Below, piece after piece: positions 12,296 through 22,513 of a stretch of 64,000 nt of DNA. The position numbers and the translations under genes are program-made. Within the stretch, counting starts at the first letter, position 1; every line of letters starts with the position of its first letter. The notes beneath the pieces are model-generated. The model was not told the DNA's origin, did no database searches, and saw only the letters and a program-made list of their open reading frames with translations. The DNA lies in NCBI GenBank assembly GCA_030704615.1, contig CM060731.1, positions 55,350,221 through 55,414,220 on the forward strand, read 5' to 3'. Source of the stretch: Takakia lepidozioides. Taxonomy: Eukaryota > Streptophyta > Takakiopsida > Takakiales > Takakiaceae.

Positions 12296-13094
12296 CAGTC
12301 GTCACAGTCGACACAGCCAACACAGCCCGTCACAGCCGACACAGCCACACAGCCAGTCACAGCCCGACACAGCCAAACACAGTCCCACAGCCAGTCACAG
12401 CCCGTCACAGTTTCACATAGCCAGTCACAGCTTGACACAGCTGTCACGACCATAGGGAACGGAGAGCAGGACAGGGATTGACTGTGGGGAAACAACACCT
12501 GCAAATGGAACATGTTAGTTCACGGACGACGGTTAGTGAGGGAAACGGTTAGAGCCACGGGTAGGAAGATAAAGGGAGAAGCAAGGACTGAGTAGGGGGA
12601 TTTTTCTTGGGAAGCACTTCTGGGTCATGCATGAGAGGAGATCGGGCGGAGAGCAAGATCGGAAGCAAAGATGGAGAGCACGGTGAAGGAGGAAAGAGGA
12701 TTAGTAGATGCTTGTTATATGCAAAGCGATAGTGATATAGTAGAGCAGATTAGAGACACAATGGCTTCGGCCTGATATCTGATAAATCATAATCTGATAC
12801 TTATACGATACAATCACACTGTGTAGAGAGATCTGAGTGAAGCTGTGGAATGAATGGATGAGTTGATGGAACCCGATAGATTGATGAAGCAAACTGATAC
12901 TTAATTATCAAATGGTAAGGTAGTTAACATGAATGCGGAAAGGGAAACAAATAGGAAACACCCCCATGATACACTAGCTGGAGGTCATGAATGATTGTTC
13001 TGCGCGGGTTGAGTACTTAGAGATTTCCAACTCTTCTATCTTGGAGTTTCCGCCTCGGATAGCGAAGGGATGGGTGAGTAAAAGCCGCGTGACA
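12296..13094 (+). repeat. second piece of the plus-strand 5' LTR
   Basis: This resumes the LTR that was broken off at 1583, starting with the duplicated target CAGTC (12296-12300). It continues through a CACAGCC tandem tract (12300-12440) to the conserved end CGCGTGACA at 13094. The 3' end is the mirror of the sequence at 1584-1680 on the other strand. Confidence 0.8.
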
Positions 13095-13118
13095 TTTTGG
13101 CGACCATACTGGGGAACT
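13095..13118 (+). promoter_or_regulatory. candidate primer-binding site
   Basis: TGGCGACCATACTGGGG lies three bases after the LTR end at 13094. The opening TGGCG is typical of tRNA 3'-end complements in Ty3-like elements. I cannot name the tRNA from the sequence alone. Confidence 0.5.
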
Positions 13119-13256
13119 GAGTCATGAACAACCAGATGTGACAGGCATCTGGTGGGATCATGGTGGTTGGACCATTAAAGAATTTGAAGTGAATCAAATT
13201 CCCTGTGGAACGAAGGAAGAAAGATTGTCCAAACAATTCTTTCAAAGGTTCTTGAA

Positions 13257-13682
13257 TTGCCAGACGGTTGTAAAGAAAATATTCTTAAGCGAGTGCATGA
13301 TGCTGATCTGGAATGGGGTCTGGAGAAAGGAGTGATAAAGATTTATCAGGTAGCCTGTAGAGGAAGAGCACGTTGGTTACCAACGTTGGTCTATGTGATA
13401 GCATTGCTATCCATTAAGCGAGTAGAGTTTGAAGGCTGGGAAGAAAGAAAGGTGAATGTTTATACTCATATGCATGAAGAGCTTGTACTGGTAAAGAATT
13501 GGATTCCAAAGGATATTTTGTGGATCAAACTCACACCAAGAACAGCTTTCCAGACTTGTTTGCCATATGGTTATATGGTAACGGAGACTTCAAGTATAGC
13601 CAAGGGTGCATTGAAGCTTGAAAGAAACCCAGGCATATACGAGAGATATTACAGAAGAGAGTTTTGGTTATTGCCACATTAA
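13257..13682 (+). CDS. gag-region ORF of the plus-strand element, N-terminal part
   Basis: An open frame of 141 codons follows the LTR and PBS, in the place of gag. The same protein appears to begin further left in another frame (from about 13138, with GIWWDHGGWTIKEFEVNQ), so a frameshift near 13250 breaks it. The sequence contains basic and aromatic residues (RGRARWLPTLVYVIALL) and no zinc knuckle. I do not recognise a family. Gag is inferred from position only. A TAA at the end and another stop follow before the frame reopens at 13704. Confidence 0.5.
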   Translation: MPDGCKENILKRVHDADLEWGLEKGVIKIYQVACRGRARWLPTLVYVIALLSIKRVEFEGWEERKVNVYTHMHEELVLVKNWIPKDILWIKLTPRTAFQTCLPYGYMVTETSSIAKGALKLERNPGIYERYYRREFWLLPH

Positions 13683-13703
13683 AAGAAATGAAAGACATGG
13701 GAC

Positions 13704-14117
13704 ATGAGTGATAAAAGAGAAGCTAGACGCCAGAGATATTCAGTAAAAAGAGAAAGCTATCTGAAAGCTAATTATCCATATCTTTGGGAGAGAGGAATAG
13801 ACATAGGGGAATCATCTGGACCTCTCACACCATTAAGATCAAAGAGTACATCACCCATACCGGAAGAACTAGAGTTGGATGCCACTCCTTCTGTTTCTTT
13901 GCAAGAAAGATTAAGGGAATTGGTACAGGAAGAAGATCAATCACGAGGTGAAAGATCTGAGGTACATCCCTGGATAAAAGATTTGACAGAAATCTTTGAT
14001 AAGAGTTGGCATGGAACACCAAAAGCAGGAACTCCAGTTTCTGAAGCGGAAGGTGAAGAAGGAGAAGAGGATGTGGCAGAGCCAACGGAGAGTTCAGACT
14101 CTCCAACACCATTATAG
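13704..14117 (+). CDS. gag-region ORF of the plus-strand element, acidic C-terminal part
   Basis: This 137-codon frame is in the same phase as the ORF at 13257-13682, separated by two stops. It is basic at the start (DKREARRQRYSVKRESYLK) and ends in an acidic Ser/Pro/Thr-rich tail (EGEEGEEDVAEPTESSDS). It stops at 14117, just before an abrupt junction with the CATGAGC-flanked repeat that also occurs at 59455, so the rest of this element has been lost or lies elsewhere. No known domain is seen. Confidence 0.5.
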   Translation: MSDKREARRQRYSVKRESYLKANYPYLWERGIDIGESSGPLTPLRSKSTSPIPEELELDATPSVSLQERLRELVQEEDQSRGERSEVHPWIKDLTEIFDKSWHGTPKAGTPVSEAEGEEGEEDVAEPTESSDSPTPL

Positions 14118-14448
14118 GCCATGAGCAGAGTCGTAAGTGTCGAAAAAAACATGAGCAGGACTATTTTCCGGAAATGAGTGTCCGCGGGAATAGGGTTTAG
14201 GGTGTCACGGTCATAGGGGGAGAAGGACCTCCCGATGAAGGAGGTTCGACAATGTTTTTTAGAATTCATATTGAAAGGCAATGTTTCGCGAATGGTAGGG
14301 TGGTACTGATCTGTACAATGGGGGCCCATTTCAGCCTACTAGCCACTTGCAAAATCCACCCACACTCCCAATCCCAAACGAAATGAGGAATGACGCATTT
14401 TGGGAATGATGGATACAGAATAGAACAAAAAGAGGGCACAATGGGATT

Positions 14449-14454
14449 TTTATT
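14449..14454 (-). terminator. possible polyadenylation signal AATAAA
   Basis: AATAAA on the minus strand lies about 85 bases beyond the stop codon of the minus-strand gene at 14538. The same signal occurs at the matching place in copy 2 (59783-59788). Confidence 0.45.
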
Positions 14455-14537
14455 GATCCACATGAATTGCATTTGAAGCACGTCTACTGTGCTGATTGTG
14501 CAAACAAATCTTTAGCCCTGTGCCTTCTGAATACAAG

Positions 14538-15251
14538 TCACGTTGTCAATGGGACTTCGACTGCTCTCACAACTAGCTCATGAGTCTTCGGGCTCCTCCA
14601 GGTAAACTGGATTGCAGCCGTTGTACCGCCCCTGTTGATGTTCACCACAATGTCCTGCCCTTCAATCATACCACCATCGAATATGGAAAGCTTCACGTTT
14701 TCGCCGTCCACACCAATGCGAATGTCCCCATACAATGGAGAAGATGAGCGCATTCCTTCAGGAGTATAAGTCTCTCCGATGGAGTCCACCCACGTCCACT
14801 GGCAGCAGTTCCACCGCAACAGCATAGCAGTGCGCATTCTTCTGCATGGGTGCCCGTCGTAGCTGGGAAAATCGGAATCAAGGATGTGCAGGAGCCGCGG
14901 ACTCCTCAGACCCAGATTGTCACCCCGCTCGAAGGCATACTGGCCTGGGAGATACTCAAAAGTGGACAATGTTTCCACATTCAAACCAGTATCTTCTGTG
15001 TAATCTGTGTACCAGATAACGATGTCTCCCGATGTGGCCGAATACATTGCATAATCGATGCCTCCATAAGGGCAGTCGTCCCGGTTCCGGAAGCACGGCA
15101 TCCTTGCAAAGGAGGACCTGAGGACGTCTTTGATGCCGATGAAAATCACCTTGCGGACAGCAACGAAGCCCTTAGATTTTCGAAATGATGAGAAGCGGAA
15201 GAGCAGTGCGGGCTCCAATAATGGACCATCTGGGTCACAAGTACCCACCAA
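14538..15251 (-). pseudogene. uncharacterised protein, 'DCPYGGIDYAM' family, copy 1
   Basis: The frame encodes 237 residues nearly colinear with the 59872-60645 gene. Landmarks are MPCFRNRDDCPYGGIDYAM, FEYLPGQYAFERGD, SPLYGDIRIGVDGENVKL and IFDGGMIEGQDIVVN. No ATG is available at the 5' end because a TGA near 15255 cuts it off from the upstream ATG used in copy 2, so it is probably a 5'-disabled copy. Only one Cys pair (CFRNRDDC) and a second cluster (WNCCQW) hint at metal or disulfide chemistry. I recognise no family. A divergent paralog starts on the other strand about 280 bases away. A repeat-borne accessory gene is the most likely nature. Confidence 0.6.
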
Positions 15252-15530
15252 TCATCGTGTAATGTGTTCAACAAGCCAGCGGTGGATGAACCGATACCTC
15301 TTTCTCATCCACGGGGTATAGTTTGAAATCTGCCACCGAAGTCCATCCCCCGGATGGAAATTCGGCACCACATTTACATCGAAGGGGGGATGGACTTCGT
15401 CGTCTTGAGTGGCTATAGGCCCACCTGGCACTTATTGCCCATAGTTTGCATGGCAGGGAAGGAAACTGAATCGGCTACATCCATGGATGAGCCAATCTTC
15501 ATCCCTGCAGGTTCCTGTAGGGGGGAAATT

Positions 15531-15720
15531 TAAATGTGCCCTGGAGTATTTGTGACTAATTGCAGCGTTTGCTTGAATTTCTTCCAGCCACCGCGCTGCT
15601 TCCTCCTCCATCCGGGAGCTGCTGTCATTGAGCGTACTGCGCTACTCTTTTTCAAGGATGTCGTGCCGCCGAAATCCTACTGACTGCCCTTATCATGGCC
15701 ACGATTATGCTTTTTGGGGT
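15531..15720 (+). pseudogene. truncated divergent paralog, 'DCPYHGHDYA' family, copy 1
   Basis: The plus strand matches the start of the 60869 gene (same ATG context, TTTAAATGTGCCCTGGAG, and the later MSCRRNPTDCPYHGHDYA). A frameshift lies before 15628, and the similarity stops near 15715, where sequence belonging to the transposase side begins. What remains is a 5' fragment only. Confidence 0.65.
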
Positions 15721-15802
15721 GCATTTCATTACACTGCAAAAAAAAGTCTGATACAGCAAAATGCAATTGAAAATATCCATATGGAGGATTCCCTTTGCCC
15801 CA

Positions 15803-18800
15803 TCAATGATTTCTGGAATCCCTAAGGAGGAGTTTGTGCAGCTCGTTCACGCTCAACGCCGGTACATGAATAAAGTCATCAATAGTCACGTTCATCCTCA
15901 ACCTCTTCAGGTAAATGTAATACAGATGCTTGCACGGATAATACTTCAAACCCTTCTTTGCTTCCATCAACGAGAAGTCCGTACAATTGCAAGTCGGCTC
16001 CACTCCAATCGTAATTGTGTATACATCGTCGCGTACAGCCGAGCCGGCCGTTGCCATCCGATACACACGCCCAAGGCCGGGTGGGGGTACGTCCACGGAG
16101 CTCTGAATAGTGCAAGCCATCCCAAGAGCATTGGCAATCCGAGTCTCATTCAACTTGTTGGGAGGGTGTTGTCTCTTCACTCTTCCGAATCGCATTGTGG
16201 GATGTGCAGAATTGTCCAATCCGTCTCTACTGGACCGAGCAGTCTGCAATGGCTGGGTCTGAGGAACCGGAAATGTGTGGGCCGGGATGTCTGTGCGTTG
16301 CACCATTCGAAATCCTGCTGCAGATAGAGCATCCGCCTCATTCTGAGAGAGGCTGCAACCCGGTGCAACAGGCCAGATGCCCGGAGGCTCCGGCATTCCC
16401 TGAATCCCGTACTTGGGCTTGCCAAATACACAGGTCATTATGTCGTGCCTACAGAACCAAAATGTCTGCGTTGTGGCGTGAGCAAATGTGGGAGTCAAAA
16501 ATCTGCCGCTGAAACAAGGTGCAGGTACAGCACCGTGTGGGTTCCTCCAAATCATCTCACCACAGCGTGCTCTCGTATCCACCCGGATGGCGCAGCACTT
16601 CCCTCGAAATGCCGGCAATGTCCTCACAATTCTCCATTGTGACTCCGACACTCTTGTCTCCACAATGGGAATGTTGTACTGCTTTACTACAGATGGCTCG
16701 TTATGTTGCCGGGGCACGCGCCCTGTGCTCAAAGGAGATGACGATCTTGAACGTGCAGGACTTGCGGTGCTCGACGAGACCTCCTCGGGCAACATCACCG
16801 GACCACGAGGGAGCGTGCAAATATTCTTGTCAGCTTACCATGAATCCTCTTCTCCGCCAGGTGCCTCGTCTAGTCTTCGTCTCACTGGACGGGTATAAAC
16901 ATCTCCTTCCAAATGTTGGCCTCTTCGCAGCAATGGCGTGTCCCAAAGGCCCTCTCGCAAGGCCGCCGCCCACTTCCGAGGATTCTTCGATCTAGAGGCA
17001 GTCCGCATCAGCATTTCCTGCCTGTCCGGCCCCAAGCCCCACTGTTTCCCTTTCAAGAACTTGTTGTACCTGCATTGCTGCATAATTAACCTCACAATGT
17101 CCTCCGTTGTGGCAGTGAGGATGTCCACCAGATGCGCCGCAGAGGAGGCACGCCAGGAAGAGTGCACTGATTCGGCCATGTTTGTCATGGGCATGTCGGT
17201 GTCGGAGTCGAGACACATTTCCTGCACAAGCACATGTTGAGGTTACAAGCAAGTTACAAATATGGCCAAGAATAATATTCAACGGGATGCGAATTCGTGC
17301 AACTCACCTCCCGCATATAATCGCCGAACTGGAGGAAACGATAATGCCACCATGCTAGCCAACTGACCATTGCTCCCTCGTCTGATTTCCTTACAGCACC
17401 TGACGATGTCCACCAAGCCCGTATACATGCAAACTGTGTCTCTGCATCATCCAAGGTGGGAGCGCGCTTCCACGCAAGGCACATGGAACGGTGCTCCTCT
17501 CTGAAATCTGGCGCCACGAGCCTGGTTGTGTACTGCAAAAGGCTCTGCAGAAAATGGAACCCACAAGATCTCTCCTTGCCTTCCATGGAAACATTGGGGT
17601 CTTGCCCATACACCCTTCGGATGGCAGCCCAATTTGCTTGTGCGTTGTCCACCATGAAACCACGGAAATTGGGAGGGGGCAATCCCGCCTTGGCCATCTG
17701 TTCGTTTATTCCCTGCCAAAGAAGCATCTCCGATTGTGTGTCCTCTCCTTTCATCTCACAAATAGCAATTGTCATTAGCATCCTGCAGTGGATGTCGTAG
17801 ACATGTGCACCCATTGTCACCCACTAGTGACTTGTAATTCGCTTGATATGGTCGAACATGACCCAACTGTTTGACAAGTCCCCACTCGTCATCCTGTCGA
17901 CCAGTTCGACGCCACTGCCAGGTCCACACATGGACATTTTGAATACGAAACAACGATCTGCCTCAGTCCCTTGTCCTGGAAACCTACTTCCATGAATGTA
18001 GTCATATCCACATCGTCGCTTCACCTCCAGAATGGAGTGCATATCCGAGCCACGCCCAATTTTCTGTTTGCATGAGACAATGTGGTTTCGGACATTCGGT
18101 GAACATACGTGGGACACCGACTCCAGCAATGCCTCCATTTCCTTCTCATCGAGAGGAACTCTATCGGAGCCGTCTTCCGACATAATTATGGCCAATGCCA
18201 TCTTATGGGCGGCTTGGAGCTGTATCTGTTTGGGTTTGGCACCCGGTCTCAACTTAACCTCCTCCTGAACGAGCTGCTCTACCTCGTGGGCAGCCTCCCG
18301 TGAGTTCCCCCTCGCCAATTTGTGACAATGGGAACCAACGTGTATGCAAGCTCGGGTGAGGTCAGGGAAACGGTGCAACACATAGAACTGCTTGGCATTA
18401 CAAACAGACATGCAGTGTGGTGGTTCTTTGCAATGCGCACACTTAAATGTGGAGTTCGGAACCTTCTCCTGAGCTCGAAATGGTTGATGAGTTGTGCCTG
18501 TCCAATCGGTCTCGTTCCTGTGACCTCTGGATTTAAAGTGGAAGCAAGTTGGGGAGAAACACCGCAACGCGCCCGCACAAACAACGTAGCGCACCCGCAC
18601 ACCATCGAGCATCTTCATGCTGGTGGTTTTGGTAACGCACCAAGGTTGACCGTCATGTTTTCTATCCATATCTGTCAACATTCCGGACGCCCTCGAGTAG
18701 TCCGCCCGAGGAGGGAACTCAAAGAAGATATTACCGTCGACGTCGGCGGGAAGGCATGTAACCGATTTAATTGCGAACTTGCTGTAGTCCAGCTCGGCTA

Positions 18801-19263
18801 GCTCCGACCGGTGTCCCTCCAGGTGAAGCCCTCGCAAAATTTCAAGAATAGATCGAACTGCGGTGCTCGTGCTGGGAATATGACTCCCTCCTCCACTGAC
18901 GTCCATTGAGGACTTGCCTGATCTCCAGGATGACCTCGGAACTTCCATGACCTCATCTGAGTCGGACAGGTTGTGAACAACCCGGTTCTCGCTCGTCTTC
19001 ATGGATGGGTTCGGCTCTGGATTTACTTCGTTGCGGACTTCTCTCTTTGAGGTAGCCACTCTCTGATTTGCGGATTGTTTCGTGGAAGGCGCCAGGATAG
19101 AAGGTGCATTTGGCGGGCAAATGAAGTCCCCAACAGCCCTGTATATGACGCTATCCGATGGTGGAACTCGCCATTCCTTGCCATCGCCGAAATCATCGTG
19201 GAGCACAACAATACTCTCGACAACAAGGCCGTTTGAGTCCTTCCTTTCCTCCTCCAGAAAAAA
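15803..19263 (-). pseudogene. MULE-like transposase with SWIM zinc finger
   Basis: One reading frame on the minus strand covers most of about 1,100 codons. In order: a Ser-rich N-terminal region with a Cys/His cluster (FKCAHCKEPPHC, about 18440), the block SNSWVMFDHIKRITSH then GAHVYDIHCRMLMTIAIC (about 17840-17760), the second acidic block GFMVDNAQANW (about 17650) and a His-rich block (RSCGFHFLQSLL). The C-terminal SWIM finger pattern CNCTDF...YPCKHLYY lies at about 15940. This order is that of Mutator-like transposases, which cut and paste DNA in the nucleus. The frame is broken by a TAG at 17826-17824, a TAA at about 16837 (copy 2 reads through there), and a probable frameshift upstream of 19263. 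A short intron fits at 17307-17222. I could not find the terminal inverted repeats, and the third catalytic acid is not certain. Confidence 0.7.
17222..17307 (-). other. probable 86-bp intron in the transposase gene
   Basis: On the minus strand the donor GAG|GTGAGT ends the exon at 17308 and the acceptor TTGTGCAG ends at 17222. Removal joins GDYMRE to EMCLDSD in frame. Leaving it in would interrupt the frame, so a spliceosomal intron is the better explanation. Confidence 0.7.
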
Positions 19264-20457
19264 CCGACCCCGGTTTCAGGTGGTATCGAACGCACAAATA
19301 TTTCTCCATCACCCGGCAGATGTCCCCTCTGCACGGAAATGAAGCTCTATGCTCGTGAGGAGGGCAGTACACTGTAGCGCTCGGGTTTTCCGCCATGGGA
19401 GATGTGCACACAAGACTGCCAGGATGGCGTGCGGGGAAGCTCCCTGGTAGAAGGGGGATGCAGCGATGGAAAGGAATGCGGTGCCGATTTGTCCGAGCGA
19501 CGAAGCCTGATCCAAATCCAGGGAGCCAACTATCTCAAAAATCCACAGTCAGAGTGTTAATGAACCTTGTCTCCGGAATGCGGCCCCTGGTCTTTGCGCA
19601 ATAACTGCCAACGGTATGCAGTCAGAAAGTGGGGGGCCGTCCGGATGATGACGGCTGAAGGGGAGAAGCCGGCACCGTGCCGTCACATTACTACCCCCGA
19701 ATGGAAATTCGGCACCCAATATCCAACAGGGGCCGCGCGGATGAAGTCGTCTGGGGCAGAGATGCCGGCACCTGTCCGACAGAGAACATCCCCCGGACGG
19801 AAATTCAGCGCCGAAATTCCATTCGGATCCCCCAAAGGAAGTCCTGTCGGGGGGTCAGGCCGAAAACTGGCCGACATAAAAACCTACGCGGATGGAAAAA
19901 CGGCGCCGAATTTCCATCCGAGGCCTTTCGGATGCAGTCGGCTCGGGGGAAAGGCCCCCATCTGGCCCTCACAATACAACCCCCGGACGGAAATTCGGCA
20001 CCGAATATACAACAGGGGAAGCCCGGATGAAGTCGCCTCGGGTGCAGAGGCTGGCGCGTGTGCGACAGAGAACATCCCCTGGATGGAGATTCGGCGCCGA
20101 ATTTCCATCCGGGCCCCCCCAAAGGAAGTCGTGTCGGGGGTCAGGCAGAAAACTGGCTGGCATAAAAACATCCCCAGATGGAAAAACGGCGCCGAATTTC
20201 CATCCGGGGCGGTTCGGATGCAGTCGGGGAGGGGGGAGAGGCCGGCACGTGGCCGTCACATTTCAACCCCCTGACGGAAATTCGGCACCGAATATCCAAC
20301 AGGGGACGCCCGGATGAAGTCGCCTCGGGCGCAGAGGCCGGCGCGTGTGCGACAGAGAACATCCCCTGGATGGAGATTCGGAGTCGAATTTCCATCCGGG
20401 CCCCCCCAAAGGAAGTCATGTCGGGGGGTCAGACCGAAAACTGGTCGACATAAAAAC

Positions 20458-21163
20458 CTCCCCAGATGGAAAAACGGCGCCGAATTTCAATCCGGGCCGT
20501 TCCAATGCAGTCGGGGAGGGGGAGAGGCCAGCACCTGGCCGTCATATTTCAACCCCCGGACGGAAATTCGGCACCGAATATCCAACAGAGCGGCGGAGAG
20601 GCCGGCACCTCTCCGACAGAGACCATCCCCCGGATGGAAATTCGGCGCCGAATTTCCATCAGGGCCCCCTCAAAGGAAGTCGTAAAAACCTCCCCAGATG
20701 GGAAAACGGCGCCGAATTTCCATCCGGGGCCGTTCCAATGCAGTCGGGGAGGGGGGAGAGGCCAGCACCTGGCCGTCATATTTCAACCCCCGGACGGAAA
20801 TTCGGCACCGAATATCCAACAGAGCGGCGGAGAGGCCGGCACCTCTCCGACAGAGACCATCCCCCGGATGGAAATTCGGCGCCGAATTTCCATCAGGGCC
20901 CCCTCAAAGGAAGTCGTAAAAACCTCCCCAGATGGGAAAACGGCGCCGAATTTCCATCCGGGGCCGTTCCAATGCAGTCGGGGAGGGGGGAGAGGCCAGC
21001 ACCTGGCCGTCATATTTCAACCCCCGGACGGAAATTCGGCACCGAATATCCAACAGAGCGGCGGAGAGGCCGGCACTTCTCCGACAGAGACCATCCCCCG
21101 GATGGAAATTCGGCGCCGAATTTCCATCGGGGCCCCGTCAAAGGAAGTCGCAGAAACCTCCCA
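20458..21163. repeat. three 234-bp tandem units
   Basis: Units starting at about 20458, 20692 and 20926 are nearly identical and differ from the earlier 290-bp units by loss of about 57 bases (the GCCCGGATGAAGTCGCC segment). The near identity of the last two points to recent unequal exchange. Confidence 0.85.
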
Positions 21164-21257
21164 GAATGGAAAAACGGCGCCGAATTTCCGTCCGAGGCTG
21201 TTCCGATTTGCCTCTAGCAGTGAAGGATTCCAAGAAAAATCCGAAAAATCAATCGGA

Positions 21258-21352
21258 CACGCTCAGAATTACCTGCAGGAAGGTAATTCAGCGATCAAAA
21301 TTACCTGCAGGAAGGTAATTCAGCGATCAGAATTACCTGCAGGAAGGTAATT
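21258..21352. repeat. 35-bp tandem repeats with inner palindrome
   Basis: Three copies of a unit built on ATTACCTGCAGGAAGGTAAT followed by TCAGCGATCA. Each unit is itself an imperfect palindrome (ATTACC ... GGTAAT around CTGCAG), different from the main array palindrome but placed within the same array. Confidence 0.8.
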
Positions 21353-21730
21353 CAGCGTTTCGAAATTCCTGGCGAATGGAAATTCGGCGCCGAATATCCA
21401 TACGCCAGCGATCCGACTTACCTGCTGGATGGAAATTCAGCGCCGGATTTCCTTCCATCCGGGATTCAAATTACCTGCTGGATGGAAATTCGGTGCCGGA
21501 TTTCCATCCATCCGGGACTCCACTTACCTGCTGGATGGAAATCCGGCGCCGGATCTCCATCCATCCGCTCTCCGCCCAACCTTGCGGATGGAAATCCGGC
21601 GCCGGATTTGCATCCATCCGCTTCCGAATTACCTGCGTGAAGGAAATTTCGCGCGCCGCCCTACCTTGCAGGATGGAAATTCGGCGCTGAATTTCCATCC
21701 TGCTGCGCTCCGAATTACCTGCAGGATGGA

Positions 21731-22458
21731 TGTCGCGGCCCTTTGCCTTGAGGGCAGGGGGTCGGGACACATGAGGGGCTGCCCCTGTGGTGGGGGCAGC
21801 GGCAGCGATAGGTATGGGGGGGCTGAAGCACCCTTGAATGCCCAAGGCACTCAAGGAGGCAGAGGCGCTCACTAGGTGGAGCCCCGCACACCGGGTTGCG
21901 GCGGGGGTGGCTCCACAAGGGGTGGTGGTAGCTTAGCGGGACTTAGTGGGGGTGGCATAGGACTCACCATGGGGGCGGAGACCTCGTGGTGGGAGTCGTG
22001 GGGAGTCTTGGGACTCATCACGGTCCATAGGGGCCGTGGTGAGTGGGCCAAGACTCACCGCGACTCATCACCGGGAGTCGAGGGTTTTCGTGGTGGTTCG
22101 CCATAAAATGGCATGGCTGGTTGTGAAACCCCCGCGGATAGCTACAGAAGTATATATAAGGGGAGTAGTGACCCCGAGAACGGTGCAAGCCCGTTGGTGA
22201 CCAAAAACTAGTGAGTAAGCGAGCGAGCCAGAAAGCGACCAAAGAGTGGGGAGCTGTTCCGGACTGCCATCTACCAAAGGGAATTCTCCTAGGCCCAAAT
22301 AGGTTGAGGGTTTAGCGGGAAGCGAAGGGGGACCGTTATGTCCCGGTGAGCAGCCGAAGCTCCAATTTGGCCCGGGCGGCCAGGTTGGGAGTCAGGCGCG
22401 CGCATCAAAGCGAGTAACTATGACTGGAAGGGGAGCTTACCGAAGTGGGTGCGCGACA
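21731..22458 (+). repeat. 5' LTR of the chromovirus
   Basis: Bounded by TGTCGCGG and GCGCGACA, preceded by the target duplication ATGGA. It differs from the 3' LTR at only about five positions. A TATATATAAG box at 22151 suggests the transcription start about 30 bases further right. Confidence 0.95.
22151..22160 (+). promoter_or_regulatory. TATA box in the 5' LTR
   Basis: TATATATAAG is followed by a G-rich stretch. It is present unchanged in the 3' LTR at 28398. Position near the middle-right of the LTR fits the U3/R border. Confidence 0.65.
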
Positions 22459-22460
22459 CT

Positions 22461-22472
22461 TGGTATCAGAGC
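22461..22472 (+). promoter_or_regulatory. primer-binding site, initiator Met-tRNA type
   Basis: TGGTATCAGAGC begins two bases after the LTR end. This is the complement of the 3' end of plant initiator methionine tRNA and the usual primer site of many plant Ty3 and Ty1 elements. Confidence 0.9.
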
Positions 22473-22513
22473 TTAGAGTTCAGTACGCGATCGTCCTTGG
22501 GATTGGCCTCATC

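Larger units (their letters stand above)
14119..15720. repeat. duplicated segment carrying the divergent gene pair, copy 1
   Basis: From CCATGAGCAGAGTCG onward this segment matches 59455-61040, including the intergenic sequence between the two genes. The copy ends near 15715 inside the second gene, where unrelated sequence leading to the transposase begins. The shared left edge, with CATGAGC next to it in both places, marks a real boundary of a mobile or duplicated unit. Confidence 0.75.
19680..21730. repeat. palindrome-bearing satellite array
   Basis: About twenty copies of a near-perfect palindrome (arms GGAAATTCGGC and GCCGAATTTCC, some with altered but still matching arms) are set in tandem units. 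Two units of about 290 bp (starting about 19879, 20165) are followed by three of 234 bp, then palindromes about 53 bp apart (21378-21690). Many units carry a second motif, AATATCCAACAG. The units are a multiple of three long and lack stops, so long frames open on both strands; these are by-products. The chromovirus at 21731 is inserted in this array, which resumes at 28708. Confidence 0.9.

Noticed and set aside
16798-16860. A second intron in the transposase at the GTAAGC donor
   Set aside because: The paralog at 59300-59350 is colinear and coding through this place, so a stop codon in copy 1 is the better explanation.
20314-21350. Long open frames of nearly 300 codons on the plus strand in the satellite array
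   Set aside because: They come from tandem units whose length is a multiple of three; two plus-strand frames and the minus strand are open over the same sequence, with no domain, so coding is unlikely.
22445-22513. Gag start upstream of 22514
   Set aside because: It would begin inside the LTR and cross the primer-binding site; the ATG at 22514 is the first after the PBS.
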